From positions 1 through 64,000 of the forward strand of contig JASAOO010003454.1 of the NCBI GenBank assembly GCA_030849075.1: 64,000 nucleotides of DNA, given 5' to 3'. The stretch's first letter is position 1; every line of letters begins with the position of its first letter. Below, piece after piece: positions 40,723-50,866 of the stretch. Source of the stretch: Zelonia costaricensis (lineage: Eukaryota > Euglenozoa > Kinetoplastea > Trypanosomatida > Trypanosomatidae). The translations under genes were made by a program, and so were the position numbers. The notes beneath the pieces were generated by a model. That model saw nothing but the letters and a program-made list of their open reading frames with translations. It had not been told where the DNA came from and did no database searches.

Positions 40723-41727
40723 CAGCAAAGGTCGTGGGTGAGAACTCCAATGGTGGAGCTGAGATTGGAAGGACTTGCGTTGCTGCGGATGGGCAGCGCA
40801 AGTGCATGTCCGTACATGTGTATCTGTTTGATTTGTGTGCAACTCGATTCTCTGGGTGCGTGCCGCCTTCAAACTGAGTGTCGTACGGGCACTTGAGGGC
40901 ATTCAATCGGCCGCGCTTCGCAGCGGTGATGGCGCGCTGCCCCACTCCCACCGATTTTTTTTTCCCCTCACTCGTTGATGTTTGCTTAGACTCGGCCCTT
41001 TTACCAGGAGACGACTGGGTCCTTCTGTTTGGCTGTTCGTCTTTTTCTTTTCTTGCCTCTGCTACGGCGGGCGAGGGGGAGGGGCCAGCACCAACAACAA
41101 ACGGCGCCGTACGCGTCTGACGTCGTCGCGTGGCTGAGGTGGCCCAAAAAGGGCGTACCCGGCGTGTTGACGTGTGCACCTTGAATGAGTTCGCGGTGCA
41201 GTGCACCGTTCCGACCGCCGCGCTGCAGCGGTTCCCCCCCCCAAACCTGTACGAGAATCTCCAAAGAAAAGCAACATACACGCTCACACACCTGTATTAT
41301 AAGAGGACAGTAACGGGAGACGCGTTTTTGTGTGCCGTGATGGACCGCACCTGACTGCCGGCCCACGCTGGCCGCCGGCAAACGCGCAGCCTTCTCAGTG
41401 CCCGGCAGCAAGGCAGCGTGTGTCCTGCCTGGACATGCAGCCCCTCTCTCGGCTTCCCCCCACTTTCACTTTCACGCCTCACGTCTCTCCATTCCACCTT
41501 TTTCTGTGCGCGTCCGAGCAGCGTCAAACGCAACGCAACAGGAACTCAGTGGCTAACCCTCGTTGCCTGCCTCGATAGCGGTGCCGCTACGCACCCGGGC
41601 AGGTCACGCACGCACACAAACACGCCGGTGAGTACAAACCGGTGGACTGGAGGGCACCGCCGTCTCGCACTCGCGAGGGCAAAGGAAAGAAACCAACACT
41701 TCACCAGCGTGCCTTTCTTTCGCAGTC
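40723..41727. other. Intergenic before the small one-TM gene
   Basis: No gene supported. T-rich runs lie near 40955-40966 and 41038-41056. The spacer ends in a C/T tract and CGCAG immediately before the next ATG. Confidence 0.65.
41724..41725 (+). promoter_or_regulatory. Candidate spliced-leader acceptor 2 nt before an ATG
   Basis: GCCTTTCTTTCGCAG is followed by TC and the ATG at 41728. Upstream AGs exist (for example near 41703-41706), so use of this one is uncertain. Confidence 0.45.
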
Positions 41728-42168
41728 ATGTCGCAGTTGTGGGTGAAGCGGGCGAAGGCGGAGATGACGCGGCACTCGCGGGTGCTGGAGACGATCAACC
41801 GTGTGTTTCCCATGCCCTTCGAGGAGCGCCGCTCGCGTGTCGGCATGACAAGTTACGGCACCTACCGCTGGCTGCGCTACTTCCCGGTCGCTCTCGTGCC
41901 TTTTGTGCTCATTGGAGTGCTGCTCGAGTCACGCGACAACCCCCAGGAGCACGTCTTTACCTCGCTGCACTTGTGGCTCGCCGACCACGGCGCCTTCCGG
42001 CATGACACGGTCAAGGCGCTCAACCCGGCCTACGAGGACGAGCGACGCTCGATCGAGTGGAAGGCGAACGACCGCAAGTGGCGCTTTACCGGCACCGACA
42101 TGCCCTCTGAGCGCGAGATTCGTGAGTTTGCCGCCATCAACATTGAGCGCCAGTCACGCCGCTCGTAA
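41728..42168 (+). CDS. Small single-pass membrane protein, possibly mitochondrial inner membrane
   Basis: 146 aa, no family recognised. A basic N-terminal part (about 1-48) is followed by one transmembrane segment (about 50-67, RYFPVALVPFVLIGVLLE) and a charged hydrophilic C-terminal half with WKANDRKWRFTG. A basic N-terminus, one TM and a charged tail fit kinetoplastid-specific accessory subunits of respiratory complexes, but this is only an architectural guess. Codon use matches neighbours. Confidence 0.78.
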   Translation: MSQLWVKRAKAEMTRHSRVLETINRVFPMPFEERRSRVGMTSYGTYRWLRYFPVALVPFVLIGVLLESRDNPQEHVFTSLHLWLADHGAFRHDTVKALNPAYEDERRSIEWKANDRKWRFTGTDMPSEREIREFAAINIERQSRRS

Positions 42169-43010
42169 AGGGGCGGGCCGCGTCAGGGCTGCTCTACCGG
42201 CACGACCTCTCCATGCATGACACCATCAGCGCCTGCCCGCTGATCCTCTCCGCACCCGTGGACTGGCTGTTGTGAAGCCCACCGGTGGACTGCCGCGACC
42301 AATGAGGAGAGAAGGGGGGCAACGGCGAAACGGGTGACAAGTCGCCGACTGCCAACTTCTCCTCTTGTTGTTCTCTCTTGTCCAGTGCGTGTGCGTCGAT
42401 CCGCAGACGGGAAGGGGGAGCGTACACGCTGCTCACTCGTCACAGAAGTGCCGCAGAAAACCAAAAAAAAAAAGCCAGAGCAGCTCGAGATCACTCGGCG
42501 ACAAAGCTGTCCTACGGAGAGAAAACAGATAGTATGGGGGTCAGCCGTGCCTCGGCTGCTCCTCCGACCTTTGTCGAGGAGTAAGCGGAGAGCGTACACC
42601 ACGCGTTTGAATGGAAGCGTCAGACACGGACACCAAGGGTTGTGGCTCGCCTGTGTGTGTCTGTGTGTGTGTGTGTAAACTTGCGCCACGGCACACGTCT
42701 GCTTCACGTCGCCGTTGTCGAGTGTGACGCTGCCATGCAAGCTGCCTCCTCAATGCAAACCGTCTTCGCTCCCTCCTCCCACGCTCCTCTGTGCATACCT
42801 CTTTTTCCTTTTCACTCCTGCCTGCGCGTGTACTCTGCGTGGCGCGTGCGTCGCCTCGCTCACGGTGTGGTCCCCGCTGCTTGGTCACTGGCGCCACAAC
42901 GCTGCCACGTGCTGCTTCTCGCTTGCCACGCCACCCGTTGAACACACACACACACACACAATCACGTCAACTCGCAACTGCTGAACGCCGTCGCAGGTAA
43001 ATAGTCAACC
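42169..43010. other. Intergenic before first RPL23 copy
   Basis: No gene supported. From 42742 to 42994 the plus strand has no AG at all. The last part holds C/T-rich sequence and a (CA)n tract at about 42942-42960. Confidence 0.7.
42995..42996 (+). promoter_or_regulatory. Predicted spliced-leader acceptor, RPL23 copy 1
   Basis: First AG after a 253-nt AG-free stretch. The leader would be 14 nt. A second AG (in AATAG) lies 8 nt downstream. Confidence 0.65.
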
Positions 43011-43430
43011 ATGGGTAAGGATCAGGCCAACGTCAAGGGTTGCCGGTTCCGCGTGTCCGTCGCGCTGCCTGTCGGCGCGGTGGTGAACTGCGCGGACAAC
43101 ACCGGTGCCAAGAACCTGTACGTCATCTCCGTGAAGGGCTACCACGGCCGTCTCAACCGCCTGCCGTCCGCGGCGCTCGGCGACATGGTGATGTGCTCGG
43201 TGAAGAAGGGCAAGCCGGAGCTGCGCAAGAAAGTGCTGAACGCCGTGATAATCCGCCAGCGCAAGAGCTGGCGCCGCAAGGACGGCACGGTGATCTACTT
43301 CGAGGACAACGCTGGCGTGATTGTGAACCCGAAGGGTGAGATGAAGGGTTCCGGCATTGCCGGCCCGGTGGCGAAGGAGTCTGCGGACCTCTGGCCCAAG
43401 ATCTCCACCCACGCCCCCGCGATCGTCTAA
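43011..43430 (+). CDS. RPL23: 60S ribosomal protein L23 (uL14), copy 1
   Basis: 139 aa universal uL14 protein of the large subunit, at the interface near the factor-binding site. Full-length and typical: [18 protein letters not shown], then [39 protein letters not shown] and [19 protein letters not shown], ending [20 protein letters not shown]. The protein is identical to copy 2 at 44327; the two coding regions differ at two synonymous sites (43232 and 43250 in this copy), while flanks are unrelated. Confidence 0.97.
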
Positions 43431-44326
43431 GGAGGCCGCTCGCCGCTCGGATCGCCGCGCATGCCACTTGGGGGGGGGAGAGAGTCGCGAAGATTCTCAA
43501 CGGACCGTTCGTGTCTCCGTGCCCACCTTGTGCTGCGTGAGCGACGACCGTGCTGACTTGACCCCGCTTTGCTTGGCTGACGCTTCCCTGGCGTGTTGCC
43601 ATGTTGTTTGCCTTTCCTCTCCTTTTTTTCGTTTTGGTTTCCCCCTCTCGAACGACAAGGAAAACGGAAAAAAAACAAAAGATGAGAGCGCTCCGCTTTC
43701 TCTGCTGCACGTGCTTGTCGCACCCGCGTGATAGAGGGGCGCACCTCCACCGTGCAAGCGCGCCGTCACCAAGTGTGATGTGCGAGTCACCTTCTCTTTC
43801 CCTCTCTGATGCCGACTCGCCGTGCTGCTGCACGCTGCTCTCCATGTGCTGTGGTGCAGAGTGGGGAGGGCGGCAAGAGACGGTTGCCAAGGGATGCCGT
43901 GCGCGCACAGGAAAGCGTGAGGGCGCTCTCACTTCAAGGCGCTTATCGACCGCTGGAACTTCAGCGTGCGCTCTTCTCGCCTCGAGCTGACTTCCGCGAC
44001 GCGGCTGAGTGTCTGGCGGCGCCTGCCACGCCTCGCCCCTTTCCCAAAGATGCAATGTGTCTTGGGCGTCCCCTTTTCTCTTTATCTCTGCCACTACTGT
44101 CTCTCATTGTTGATGTTTGACTCAACGCGCCGCCGCCTCGCACTGCTTGTGCTTCCCAACATCCTGCTTGGTGCTTGTGCCATTTTTGCCTTCCCGGCCA
44201 TTGTGTTCCTACAACCCCCTCCTCTTCTCCGGGGTAATCAAACACACACCCACACATACACACACACACACACTCCGCCTATCCTCTGTGCATCACAACT
44301 CTTGAACACTGCTCAGTGTTGCAATC
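43431..44326. other. Intergenic between the two RPL23 copies
   Basis: No gene supported. From 44050 to 44314 the plus strand has no AG. A (CA)-rich tract lies at about 44242-44273, between the C/T tract and the predicted acceptor. Confidence 0.7.
44315..44316 (+). promoter_or_regulatory. Predicted spliced-leader acceptor, RPL23 copy 2
   Basis: First AG after a 265-nt AG-free stretch. The leader would be 10 nt and shares no sequence with that of copy 1. Confidence 0.65.
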
Positions 44327-44746
44327 ATGGGTAAGGATCAGGCCAACGTCAAGGGTTGCCGGTTCCGCGTGTCCGTCGCGCTGCCTGTCGGCGCGGTGGT
44401 GAACTGCGCGGACAACACCGGTGCCAAGAACCTGTACGTCATCTCCGTGAAGGGCTACCACGGCCGTCTCAACCGCCTGCCGTCCGCGGCGCTCGGCGAC
44501 ATGGTGATGTGCTCGGTGAAGAAGGGCAAGCCGGAGCTGCGCAAGAAGGTGCTGAACGCCGTGATCATCCGCCAGCGCAAGAGCTGGCGCCGCAAGGACG
44601 GCACGGTGATCTACTTCGAGGACAACGCTGGCGTGATTGTGAACCCGAAGGGTGAGATGAAGGGTTCCGGCATTGCCGGCCCGGTGGCGAAGGAGTCTGC
44701 GGACCTCTGGCCCAAGATCTCCACCCACGCCCCCGCGATCGTCTAA
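44327..44746 (+). CDS. RPL23: 60S ribosomal protein L23 (uL14), copy 2
   Basis: 139 aa, protein identical to copy 1. Only two synonymous third-position differences over 420 nt. Similarity stops at the ATG and at the stop codon, so the two mRNAs carry unrelated UTRs. Such recent homogenisation of duplicated ribosomal genes is typical of trypanosomatids and points to gene conversion. Confidence 0.97.
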
Positions 44747-45273
44747 TCACCGGTCTGCGCATGGTTGCCCCGCGGTACCCCGCAACACAGCTTTTTATTT
44801 TCGCTCCTTTCCTCACTCTCCAACAACATATTCACTAAGGAAGAAAAAAACAGACGCGTTGCGGTGGCAGTTGTGCACCCCCCAGGCCCGTGCCGACTCG
44901 AGAGCGAGAGCACTCGCAGCGGCCCCACTGAAGCGGGAAGTGAGGCGGGCTGCTTTGCAGACGCAACATCGCAAGACGATGCTCCGCTCTGTTTTCCGTA
45001 GGAGTTCTTGCGCGCAGCCTGATGTGGTGTCTGAGGTGCGAGCTGGTAGCTGACTGGGCGCTCCAACGGGGATGCACTCGAGGAGGTTGGCCGCCTCAAT
45101 CCGCACGCCACCATGCATGTCAGCATGGCCCATAACTACGTCCAACTCTTTTCCTTTCACTCTATCTGCCGCTCTCATTTTTTTTTTCTTGGCACACACA
45201 CACACACACACCGCACAACGCCACCCTTACAACCTTCGCCCTCGACCAGCTCTTGAGTTGCCATCCGGAGAAG
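44747..45273. other. Intergenic before first RPL27A copy
   Basis: No gene supported. From 45124 to 45247 there is no AG on the plus strand. It includes a T-rich run at about 45178-45190 and (CA)8 at about 45196-45211. Confidence 0.7.
45248..45249 (+). promoter_or_regulatory. Predicted spliced-leader acceptor, RPL27A copy 1
   Basis: First AG after a T-run, a (CA)n tract and 124 AG-free nucleotides. The leader would be 24 nt. Confidence 0.65.
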
Positions 45274-45711
45274 ATGCCGACCCGCTTCAAGAAGTGCCGC
45301 CACCAGCGTGGCTCGACGTTCTGCGGCTACGGTCGCGTGGGCAAGCACCGCAAGCATGAGTCCGGTCGCGGTAACGCTGGCGGCATGCACCACCACCGCA
45401 TCAACTTCGACAAGTACCACCCGGGGTACTTTGGTAAGCTGGGCATGGACCACTACCACTGCAAGAAGAACGCGATGTGGAAGCCGACGATCAACCTGAA
45501 CAACCTGACGCGCCTGATCGCCTCGGAGGAGGCTGCGAAGGCGACGAAGGGCGGGTCGCTGCCGGTGGTGGACCTGCAGTCGAGCGGGTACGCGAAGCTG
45601 CTGGGCAACGGCCACATCCAGGTGCCGTGCATCGTGAAGGCGCGCTACGTGAGCAAGCTGGCGGACAAGAAGATCCGCAAGGCTGGCGGCGCTGTCGTGC
45701 TCCAGGCGTAA
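45274..45711 (+). CDS. RPL27A: 60S ribosomal protein L27A/L28 (uL15), copy 1
   Basis: 145 aa uL15 protein of the large subunit. The basic RNA-binding N-terminus is typical: RFKKCRHQRGSTFCGYGRVG, then KHRKHESGRGNAGGMHHHRI and KYHPGYFGKLGM. The globular C-terminal part ends LADKKIRKAGGAVVLQA. The MPTRFKK start is chosen over an in-frame extension of seven codons because the predicted acceptor at 45248-45249 and family alignment both favour it. Protein identical to copy 2 at 50867; one synonymous difference. Confidence 0.96.
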   Translation: MPTRFKKCRHQRGSTFCGYGRVGKHRKHESGRGNAGGMHHHRINFDKYHPGYFGKLGMDHYHCKKNAMWKPTINLNNLTRLIASEEAAKATKGGSLPVVDLQSSGYAKLLGNGHIQVPCIVKARYVSKLADKKIRKAGGAVVLQA

Positions 45712-47309
45712 GCGGCCTCCCGGGTGGAGAGAAGAGCGGCTCTGCGCTGCGTTTTTCTTTCCGGCTTCTTTTACTTTCTCCTTTCCTCACTGGGTCTTTC
45801 ATAGCACTAGTCTGTCCACTGCCGCCCTGGCCTCCCCAGCGCGACCACACATACGTGACGCACTCGCACCACTTTCAGGTGCCGCACACCCGCTCGTCCT
45901 CCCTCCCTCTTTCTCTCCGCCCTGATTCCCCCCTTTCTCGCCGCCCCGGCGACTTGTTCGACTTTGTCCCTCTCAGCTAGCAGCGATCGCGGGTACACCC
46001 ATGTGTGCACTGGCTCGCATCGGCTCGCCGATGGGCAGGCGCTGTTGTGCGGTCCCGGGGCGTGAGGAGGGTCTGCGGGGAGGAAGAACCTGTGACAGGA
46101 AGAGGTGCGACTTCTTCAGGGCTGCTTAGTCTCTGTCGGTGTCGATGTGTGCGTGTGTGTATGCATGTTTGTGTGTGTGTCTGTTGTGGCTATGTGTGCG
46201 TGTGTGTGTGTTCTGCTGGTCTTCTTGCGTTGTGCGGTGCGCGCAGGGCAGCGGACAGGGCGCAGCTGGTGCATGAGGGTTTTGGTGTGTCTTTGTCATC
46301 AACCCACCGAAAAGAAAAAAAAATAAAAGAAATGAAAAGCTTGTGCAGACAAAGAGTGGCGTAGCAGTCATGCGCCAGCCTGCCGATTACAGAGCAGCGC
46401 GGTGACGCGTGCTTGCCAAGATGTGCTTGCTAAAGCCTGCACACCATGAGTGGTCGGTGCTCCTTTCGAGGGCACCCCCCCTCGAGTGCGCGACGGTGCG
46501 TGCCGCGGCGAATCGCAAGAAGGAAGCGGGGGGAGGGGGGAGGGGACAAGTTCGGTGTGGACCAGGGGGCGGCTTCCACACCGCTGAAAGACCTTTCTCC
46601 TCCCGCAAACTCTCCCGCGACTCTGCCACAGAACAAGACAGTGTCAAGTGCTCTGAAGCACCCTTGCCGCATGCCCTTCCCTCTTCACACCACTTCCTCT
46701 CTGTCCTCGTTGCCTCTTCCTTTCTTGCCACCTCGATGCGGCACCGGCCCCCTCCGCTGCTGCAGCTAGCTCGCCCGCGCTGTCGACGGCATTGCTGTCA
46801 CCACACCTGTGCCACCTCTCTCCCCCACTCTCCGCCCCGCCCCCCTGGACTCTTTCTTCCTTCCGTTGCTCTCCTCCCCCCCCCCCCCTCGCGCGTGCTC
46901 TCTTCTCCTGACCTCAGTCCCACTACTCGTGTAGTTTGGTGTCTTCTGATTTACCGCCTTTCTCCTTCTTGTCTCTCCTTTCAGCGTCCCTTGTGCGGCG
47001 GCTGCCACAGTGTGAGTCGCTGCGGCAACGCTTCTCTGTCCACCACGGGTGACGTCGCCTTCCGTCGGGTCTATATCGACCTGCCTCCCCGCTCCCATCT
47101 CTGCCGCTTCTCGGCTCCTGCGGCGGTACGGCGCCCCTCTCGTTCTGCGTCTTCGGCTGCCTTCCTCATTTCAGCTCAGCGCGGCTCGATCAAGTCTTCC
47201 GCCCCACAGTGTCACCGGTGTGCGCTGCAGCTCTGTAGACTGCTGTCCACCAATCCAGGCCCTCACGTTCTTTTCTTCCGCAGCACCGCCCACGTTGCTG
47301 TGGAGGGCC
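45712..47309. other. Intergenic, 1.6 kb, before the surface-like gene
   Basis: No gene supported. It contains TG-rich sequence at about 46150-46215, a C13 run at about 46876-46888, and three good pyrimidine-tract/AG candidates at 46983-46984, 47173-47174 and 47282-47283. Confidence 0.65.
46983..47283 (+). promoter_or_regulatory. Cluster of three candidate spliced-leader acceptors for the surface-like gene
   Basis: CTTGTCTCTCCTTTCAG (AG 46983-46984), CCTTCCTCATTTCAG (AG 47173-47174) and TTCTTTTCTTCCGCAG (AG 47282-47283). Leaders would be 325, 135 or 26 nt. Alternative trans-splicing is possible. Confidence 0.55.
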
Positions 47310-49307
47310 ATGTCAGGACGATCAACGACGCCCACGGGTTCGGCCCTGGTGAAGCGGCTGCTCGTGATTGCCGTGGTGCTAGCGGCGCTATTCGCCCCTG
47401 CCGGCGCGCTCGCCGCGAACCTACTGCCGCTGTACGGTCGCGCGCTGCTGGATGTGGAGCTCGTGTGCCGCAACTCGACGACCAGCGCGCCCGCCGTCTA
47501 CGGCATCTCCACCATCAACGCGTTCCGCTTCTCCCTGAACGGGAATGCCAGCAGCGGCGGCGAGAATGCGCTGTTCCCCTTCTACGTTGAGCGGATGACA
47601 AGCGACGACTACATTCGCACCTACTACTCGTCCGCGACGGACACGTACGTGGTCTCCGATGGGGACGGGTGCGTGCACAACACGGGCTCGAGCCTGAACG
47701 ACAACGAGGTGCTGCTCGCCCAGGGCCTCGTCGGGATGCTTCAGTCGCCGCTCTCCTCCAATCCCACGACCGGCACGACGCGCGGCATCACGGTGAGCAA
47801 CTACACGAACCAGTTCGTGCTCACCATTCCCACAACGTACGGCGGGCTCGGCACAACCACAACGTACAACGCCATCGTGCTGGCGAGCACGCAGATGTGG
47901 ACGGTGAATCTGATGGAGGTGGACAGCACGGTAGTCTCGATCGAGGTGACGTCGTCGGCGTCGTCCACGAGTACGATCATTAACAACTGCCTCTTCACCT
48001 TCACGTTCTTCGGGTCGAACGTGTCCGACGCGCTCGAGACATTGCCGTCGGACTACTGCAGGGAGCTTACCACCGCAGATCCTTGGTCCCCGCTGGCCAG
48101 CACCCCTCGGCAGCCCAGTCGCGTGCAGCAGGTCAGTCGTGCGCGCGGCGCCCTGCAGGAGCGAAAGACGGTGGACGTCCTCGCCGAGACCTCGAGCTCC
48201 TCGTCGGAGACCACGTCAATAACGGAGACCTCGAGCTCCTCGTCGGAGACCACGTCAACGCCGGAGACCCCGGCGACTCACAACTACACGATGCCCTCCT
48301 TTCCCGACACCTTCACAGCCAACTTCCTGGTCATCTCGCCAGGCAAGAAGTCGTTCTTCCAAGTGCGCGAGGCCTTCAGCGCAGATTTGCGTTTCTCGTC
48401 CGCAACGCTGCAGTTCCCCACCCGCGGCGTGGCGGGTCGCGTATACGAGTACGAGTGGGTCGCAAACTCCTGGGATCAGATGACGTATTTCCACGAGAGG
48501 TTCGCCGTGCCGGACGGGGAGGAGACGATCGATCCAGCCGTGCGCAAGTACTTGTTCCCTGACAAGGACACGTGCACCCGCGTCCTCATCGGCTACGACA
48601 TGATAGCCACCACCGGAAGCACTCTGCTGCTGATGAACTCGACCACCTCGCCGGCGTTCGTGGGCAACCAGACGGTGCGCAACATCCCGTGCGGGGTGTG
48701 GACGGCACAGGTGAACGGCGCGCTCGTGACGTGGTACTGGGCGTCGGAGGGAATGGTGGACACGTCCGCCTTCCAGGCCGCGACGAGTGATGCGGACAAG
48801 GAGACGTACGGCACGCTGGTTCGCATGACTGTCAGCGGCCTCGGTGGATCACCGCCGCTGTTCCCGCACCACCCCTTCTTTCCACAGGGCTACGCGTTTC
48901 CCACGGCAGACCGCTGGGCGGCATGCGACGCGCTAGAGCCGGCGGGGGTGGACATGAGTTGCTACGCCTACATGTCCACAGCACCGTACTCCTACATCTA
49001 CGACATCACCTCCTTCGTGCCGTATGTGAGCTACGCCGCCGTGACGATCCCGACCGTGTGCCAGGACATCCCCATCTCCGGATCCATTCCGAGCTTCCAG
49101 TGCAAATACACCGGCGTATCGGGCGGGGTGGCGGCGGTTCTGCTCGTCATCGTGGCCGTGATCTTCGCGCTGCTGAGTGGGTGCTGTGTGTGGTGCCGCT
49201 ACTCCCGCATGGTGCGCCGGCAGGAGGAGGAGCTGGTGCGCCTCACTCGCGAGCTCCGCTCTACTGTGGCACCCGACGGCGCGGCGGGCGCCAACCCATC
49301 CTGCTGA
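47310..49307 (+). CDS. Unrecognised type I membrane glycoprotein between the two RPL27A copies
   Basis: 665 aa, no family recognised. Signal peptide at about 14-36 (RLLVIAVVLAALFAPAGALAA). The ectodomain carries about seven N-glycosylation sequons (for example N55, N79). One transmembrane segment lies near 605-629 (GGVAAVLLVIVAVIFALLSG), followed by a Cys-rich juxtamembrane GCCVWC and a charged 36-residue cytosolic tail. A Thr/Ser-rich linker holds two tandem 13-residue repeats of the type ETSSSSSETTSIT (about 293-318), likely O-glycosylation or phosphoglycosylation targets. The linker divides a first Ser/Thr-rich region (about 37-255) from a second with several cysteines (about 325-590), possibly disulphide-linked. 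Surface, flagellar pocket or endosomal location is inferred. The ATG at 47310 is chosen because it opens the signal peptide and follows the acceptors. Confidence 0.85.
   Translation: MSGRSTTPTGSALVKRLLVIAVVLAALFAPAGALAANLLPLYGRALLDVELVCRNSTTSAPAVYGISTINAFRFSLNGNASSGGENALFPFYVERMTSDDYIRTYYSSATDTYVVSDGDGCVHNTGSSLNDNEVLLAQGLVGMLQSPLSSNPTTGTTRGITVSNYTNQFVLTIPTTYGGLGTTTTYNAIVLASTQMWTVNLMEVDSTVVSIEVTSSASSTSTIINNCLFTFTFFGSNVSDALETLPSDYCRELTTADPWSPLASTPRQPSRVQQVSRARGALQERKTVDVLAETSSSSSETTSITETSSSSSETTSTPETPATHNYTMPSFPDTFTANFLVISPGKKSFFQVREAFSADLRFSSATLQFPTRGVAGRVYEYEWVANSWDQMTYFHERFAVPDGEETIDPAVRKYLFPDKDTCTRVLIGYDMIATTGSTLLLMNSTTSPAFVGNQTVRNIPCGVWTAQVNGALVTWYWASEGMVDTSAFQAATSDADKETYGTLVRMTVSGLGGSPPLFPHHPFFPQGYAFPTADRWAACDALEPAGVDMSCYAYMSTAPYSYIYDITSFVPYVSYAAVTIPTVCQDIPISGSIPSFQCKYTGVSGGVAAVLLVIVAVIFALLSGCCVWCRYSRMVRRQEEELVRLTRELRSTVAPDGAAGANPSC
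48186..48263 (+). repeat. Two 39-bp in-frame tandem repeats in the surface-like gene
   Basis: Units at 48186-48224 and 48225-48263 share their first 34 nt or so and differ at the last two codons (Ile-Thr versus Thr-Pro). Unit length is a multiple of three, so copy-number change would keep the frame. Confidence 0.9.
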
Positions 49308-50866
49308 GGGAAGCGGGTGACCTACACGCCCTCGACTAGGAAGAGCTGCGACGCTTGCTGTGCGCGCCTTGCCGTGGCACCTGTGCTTGTCTGCTGGGCG
49401 GCTCGCTTCTTTCGTCTTCGAGCGTGGCTCCTTGTGGAGAGGCGTCGGCTCAGCTGCTCAAGCCGGGTCCTCCTGGTCTTCTTTTTTTCCGTTTTTCTTC
49501 GCTTCAGTTTTGCGATCTGCTGCAGGTCTGACGTTCGATGACACGCCTATCCCGCCTTCTCTGTTCAGCAGAACTCCTCCACTCCCTCTTTGTTCCTTTC
49601 CCGTCGTGCGCCCTTCCTGAACCCTTTCTGTCACGGCTTCTCTCTTTTGCGTAAATGACAGGCAGCTCGCACGTGCGTCATGGTGCGTCAGCCTCACTAT
49701 CGTTCTGTTTTCAATGAGCCGCTGTCATGCTGCACTTGTTTCTCCCTCAGTGTGACCATTAGCGGGGGCGCGGCCTTGGCGTGCGACGTCCTTCTTGATT
49801 TTGCTACTGTTGTCTGTCAGATGCGGGCGATATGCCGTTCGGCAACAGAGATGGCTCCGGGGCTTTTTTTTTTCTTACCTGGTCCACTTTCCCGTGGCAC
49901 ACGCAGCCGCTCCCTCTGCGAGTGAGTGGACAACTTGAAAGCGTGTGGGCGGCGGCGATTCTTTGTGTTGACCCACCCGTCGTCATCTCCGAGTGGTGCG
50001 GCGTCCTTCGAGTTTTGGCGCCTCAGCTCCTTCTTGCGTCTCTGAATCCAGAAAACAACAACAACTGTTCCACAGTCTCCTTGCTTTATGCATCGTTGTC
50101 GTGTGCATAGCAGGCGCGCCAGCTGCTGTGTTGTACCGCGTCCGAGGCCGCGCAACAGGAACAGAGAAAGAAGGATTGCTGTGTGTGTGTTTGTGCTTGT
50201 GTTTGTGCTTGTGTTTGTGATCCCACAACGTGCTTTGTGCGTGACAACCTGTTTTTCTTCGTGTTCGCGGCTTCTCCCTCCCCCCTTTCTCCCGCGGTGT
50301 ACTGTACCGCGAATGCGCCACATCATCATCACTATCGAAGTACAGTCTCGTGCGCGAATAGCAATAAAAGAAGAACAGCCTTTTTTCCCGTGCACGACGT
50401 CAAGAGCGGGACCATTCCTTCTTGTTCGATGGTTGGTGGCGCGTGGTACCGCCGGCTACACCTTGTGTGTCCCTGCGGAGCGTGACGGGCTGCGGGAAGT
50501 GTGGAAGACATCCGCAACGTAGGGAAAAGGCGACGCTTCCTCGTTTGCTGATGTTATCCGTCGTCGGCCGACTCGCGGCCGTGCCGTCTAGGCACGGCAG
50601 GTCTTTCTGTGAGCTCGATTGCCGGCTCACAACAGCGCCCACCGCCGCCCTCCGCTCCTAGGTCTCTGTCCGCGCCGCACCGGGATCCCCCGTGCCGCTG
50701 CGCACGATGCTCTTGATTTCCCATTCCGCCTTCCTCTTTCCGGTTTCGAACTCCCTTTTGCTGATCTCAAACACACACACACACACACACCTCTTCACGT
50801 CTTGACGTGCCACACAACCCGACGACGTTCTCTGAATGGGTGTCTGACGCGCAGTTTGATACCGAG
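49308..50866. other. Intergenic before second RPL27A copy
   Basis: No gene supported. It contains a degenerate 12-bp T/G repeat at about 50180-50219 (TTTGTGCTTGTG units) and (CA)n at about 50770-50790. The plus strand is AG-free from 50662 to 50852. A three-codon frame at 50836-50847 lies upstream of the predicted acceptor and so would not be in the mRNA. Confidence 0.65.
50853..50854 (+). promoter_or_regulatory. Predicted spliced-leader acceptor, RPL27A copy 2
   Basis: First AG after 191 AG-free nucleotides that include a C/T tract and a (CA)n run. The leader would be 12 nt. Confidence 0.65.

Noticed and set aside
47049..47309. In-frame 87-residue N-terminal extension of the surface-like protein
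   Set aside because: It would bury the signal peptide inside the protein, reads as translated pyrimidine tract, and is crossed by two predicted SL acceptors.
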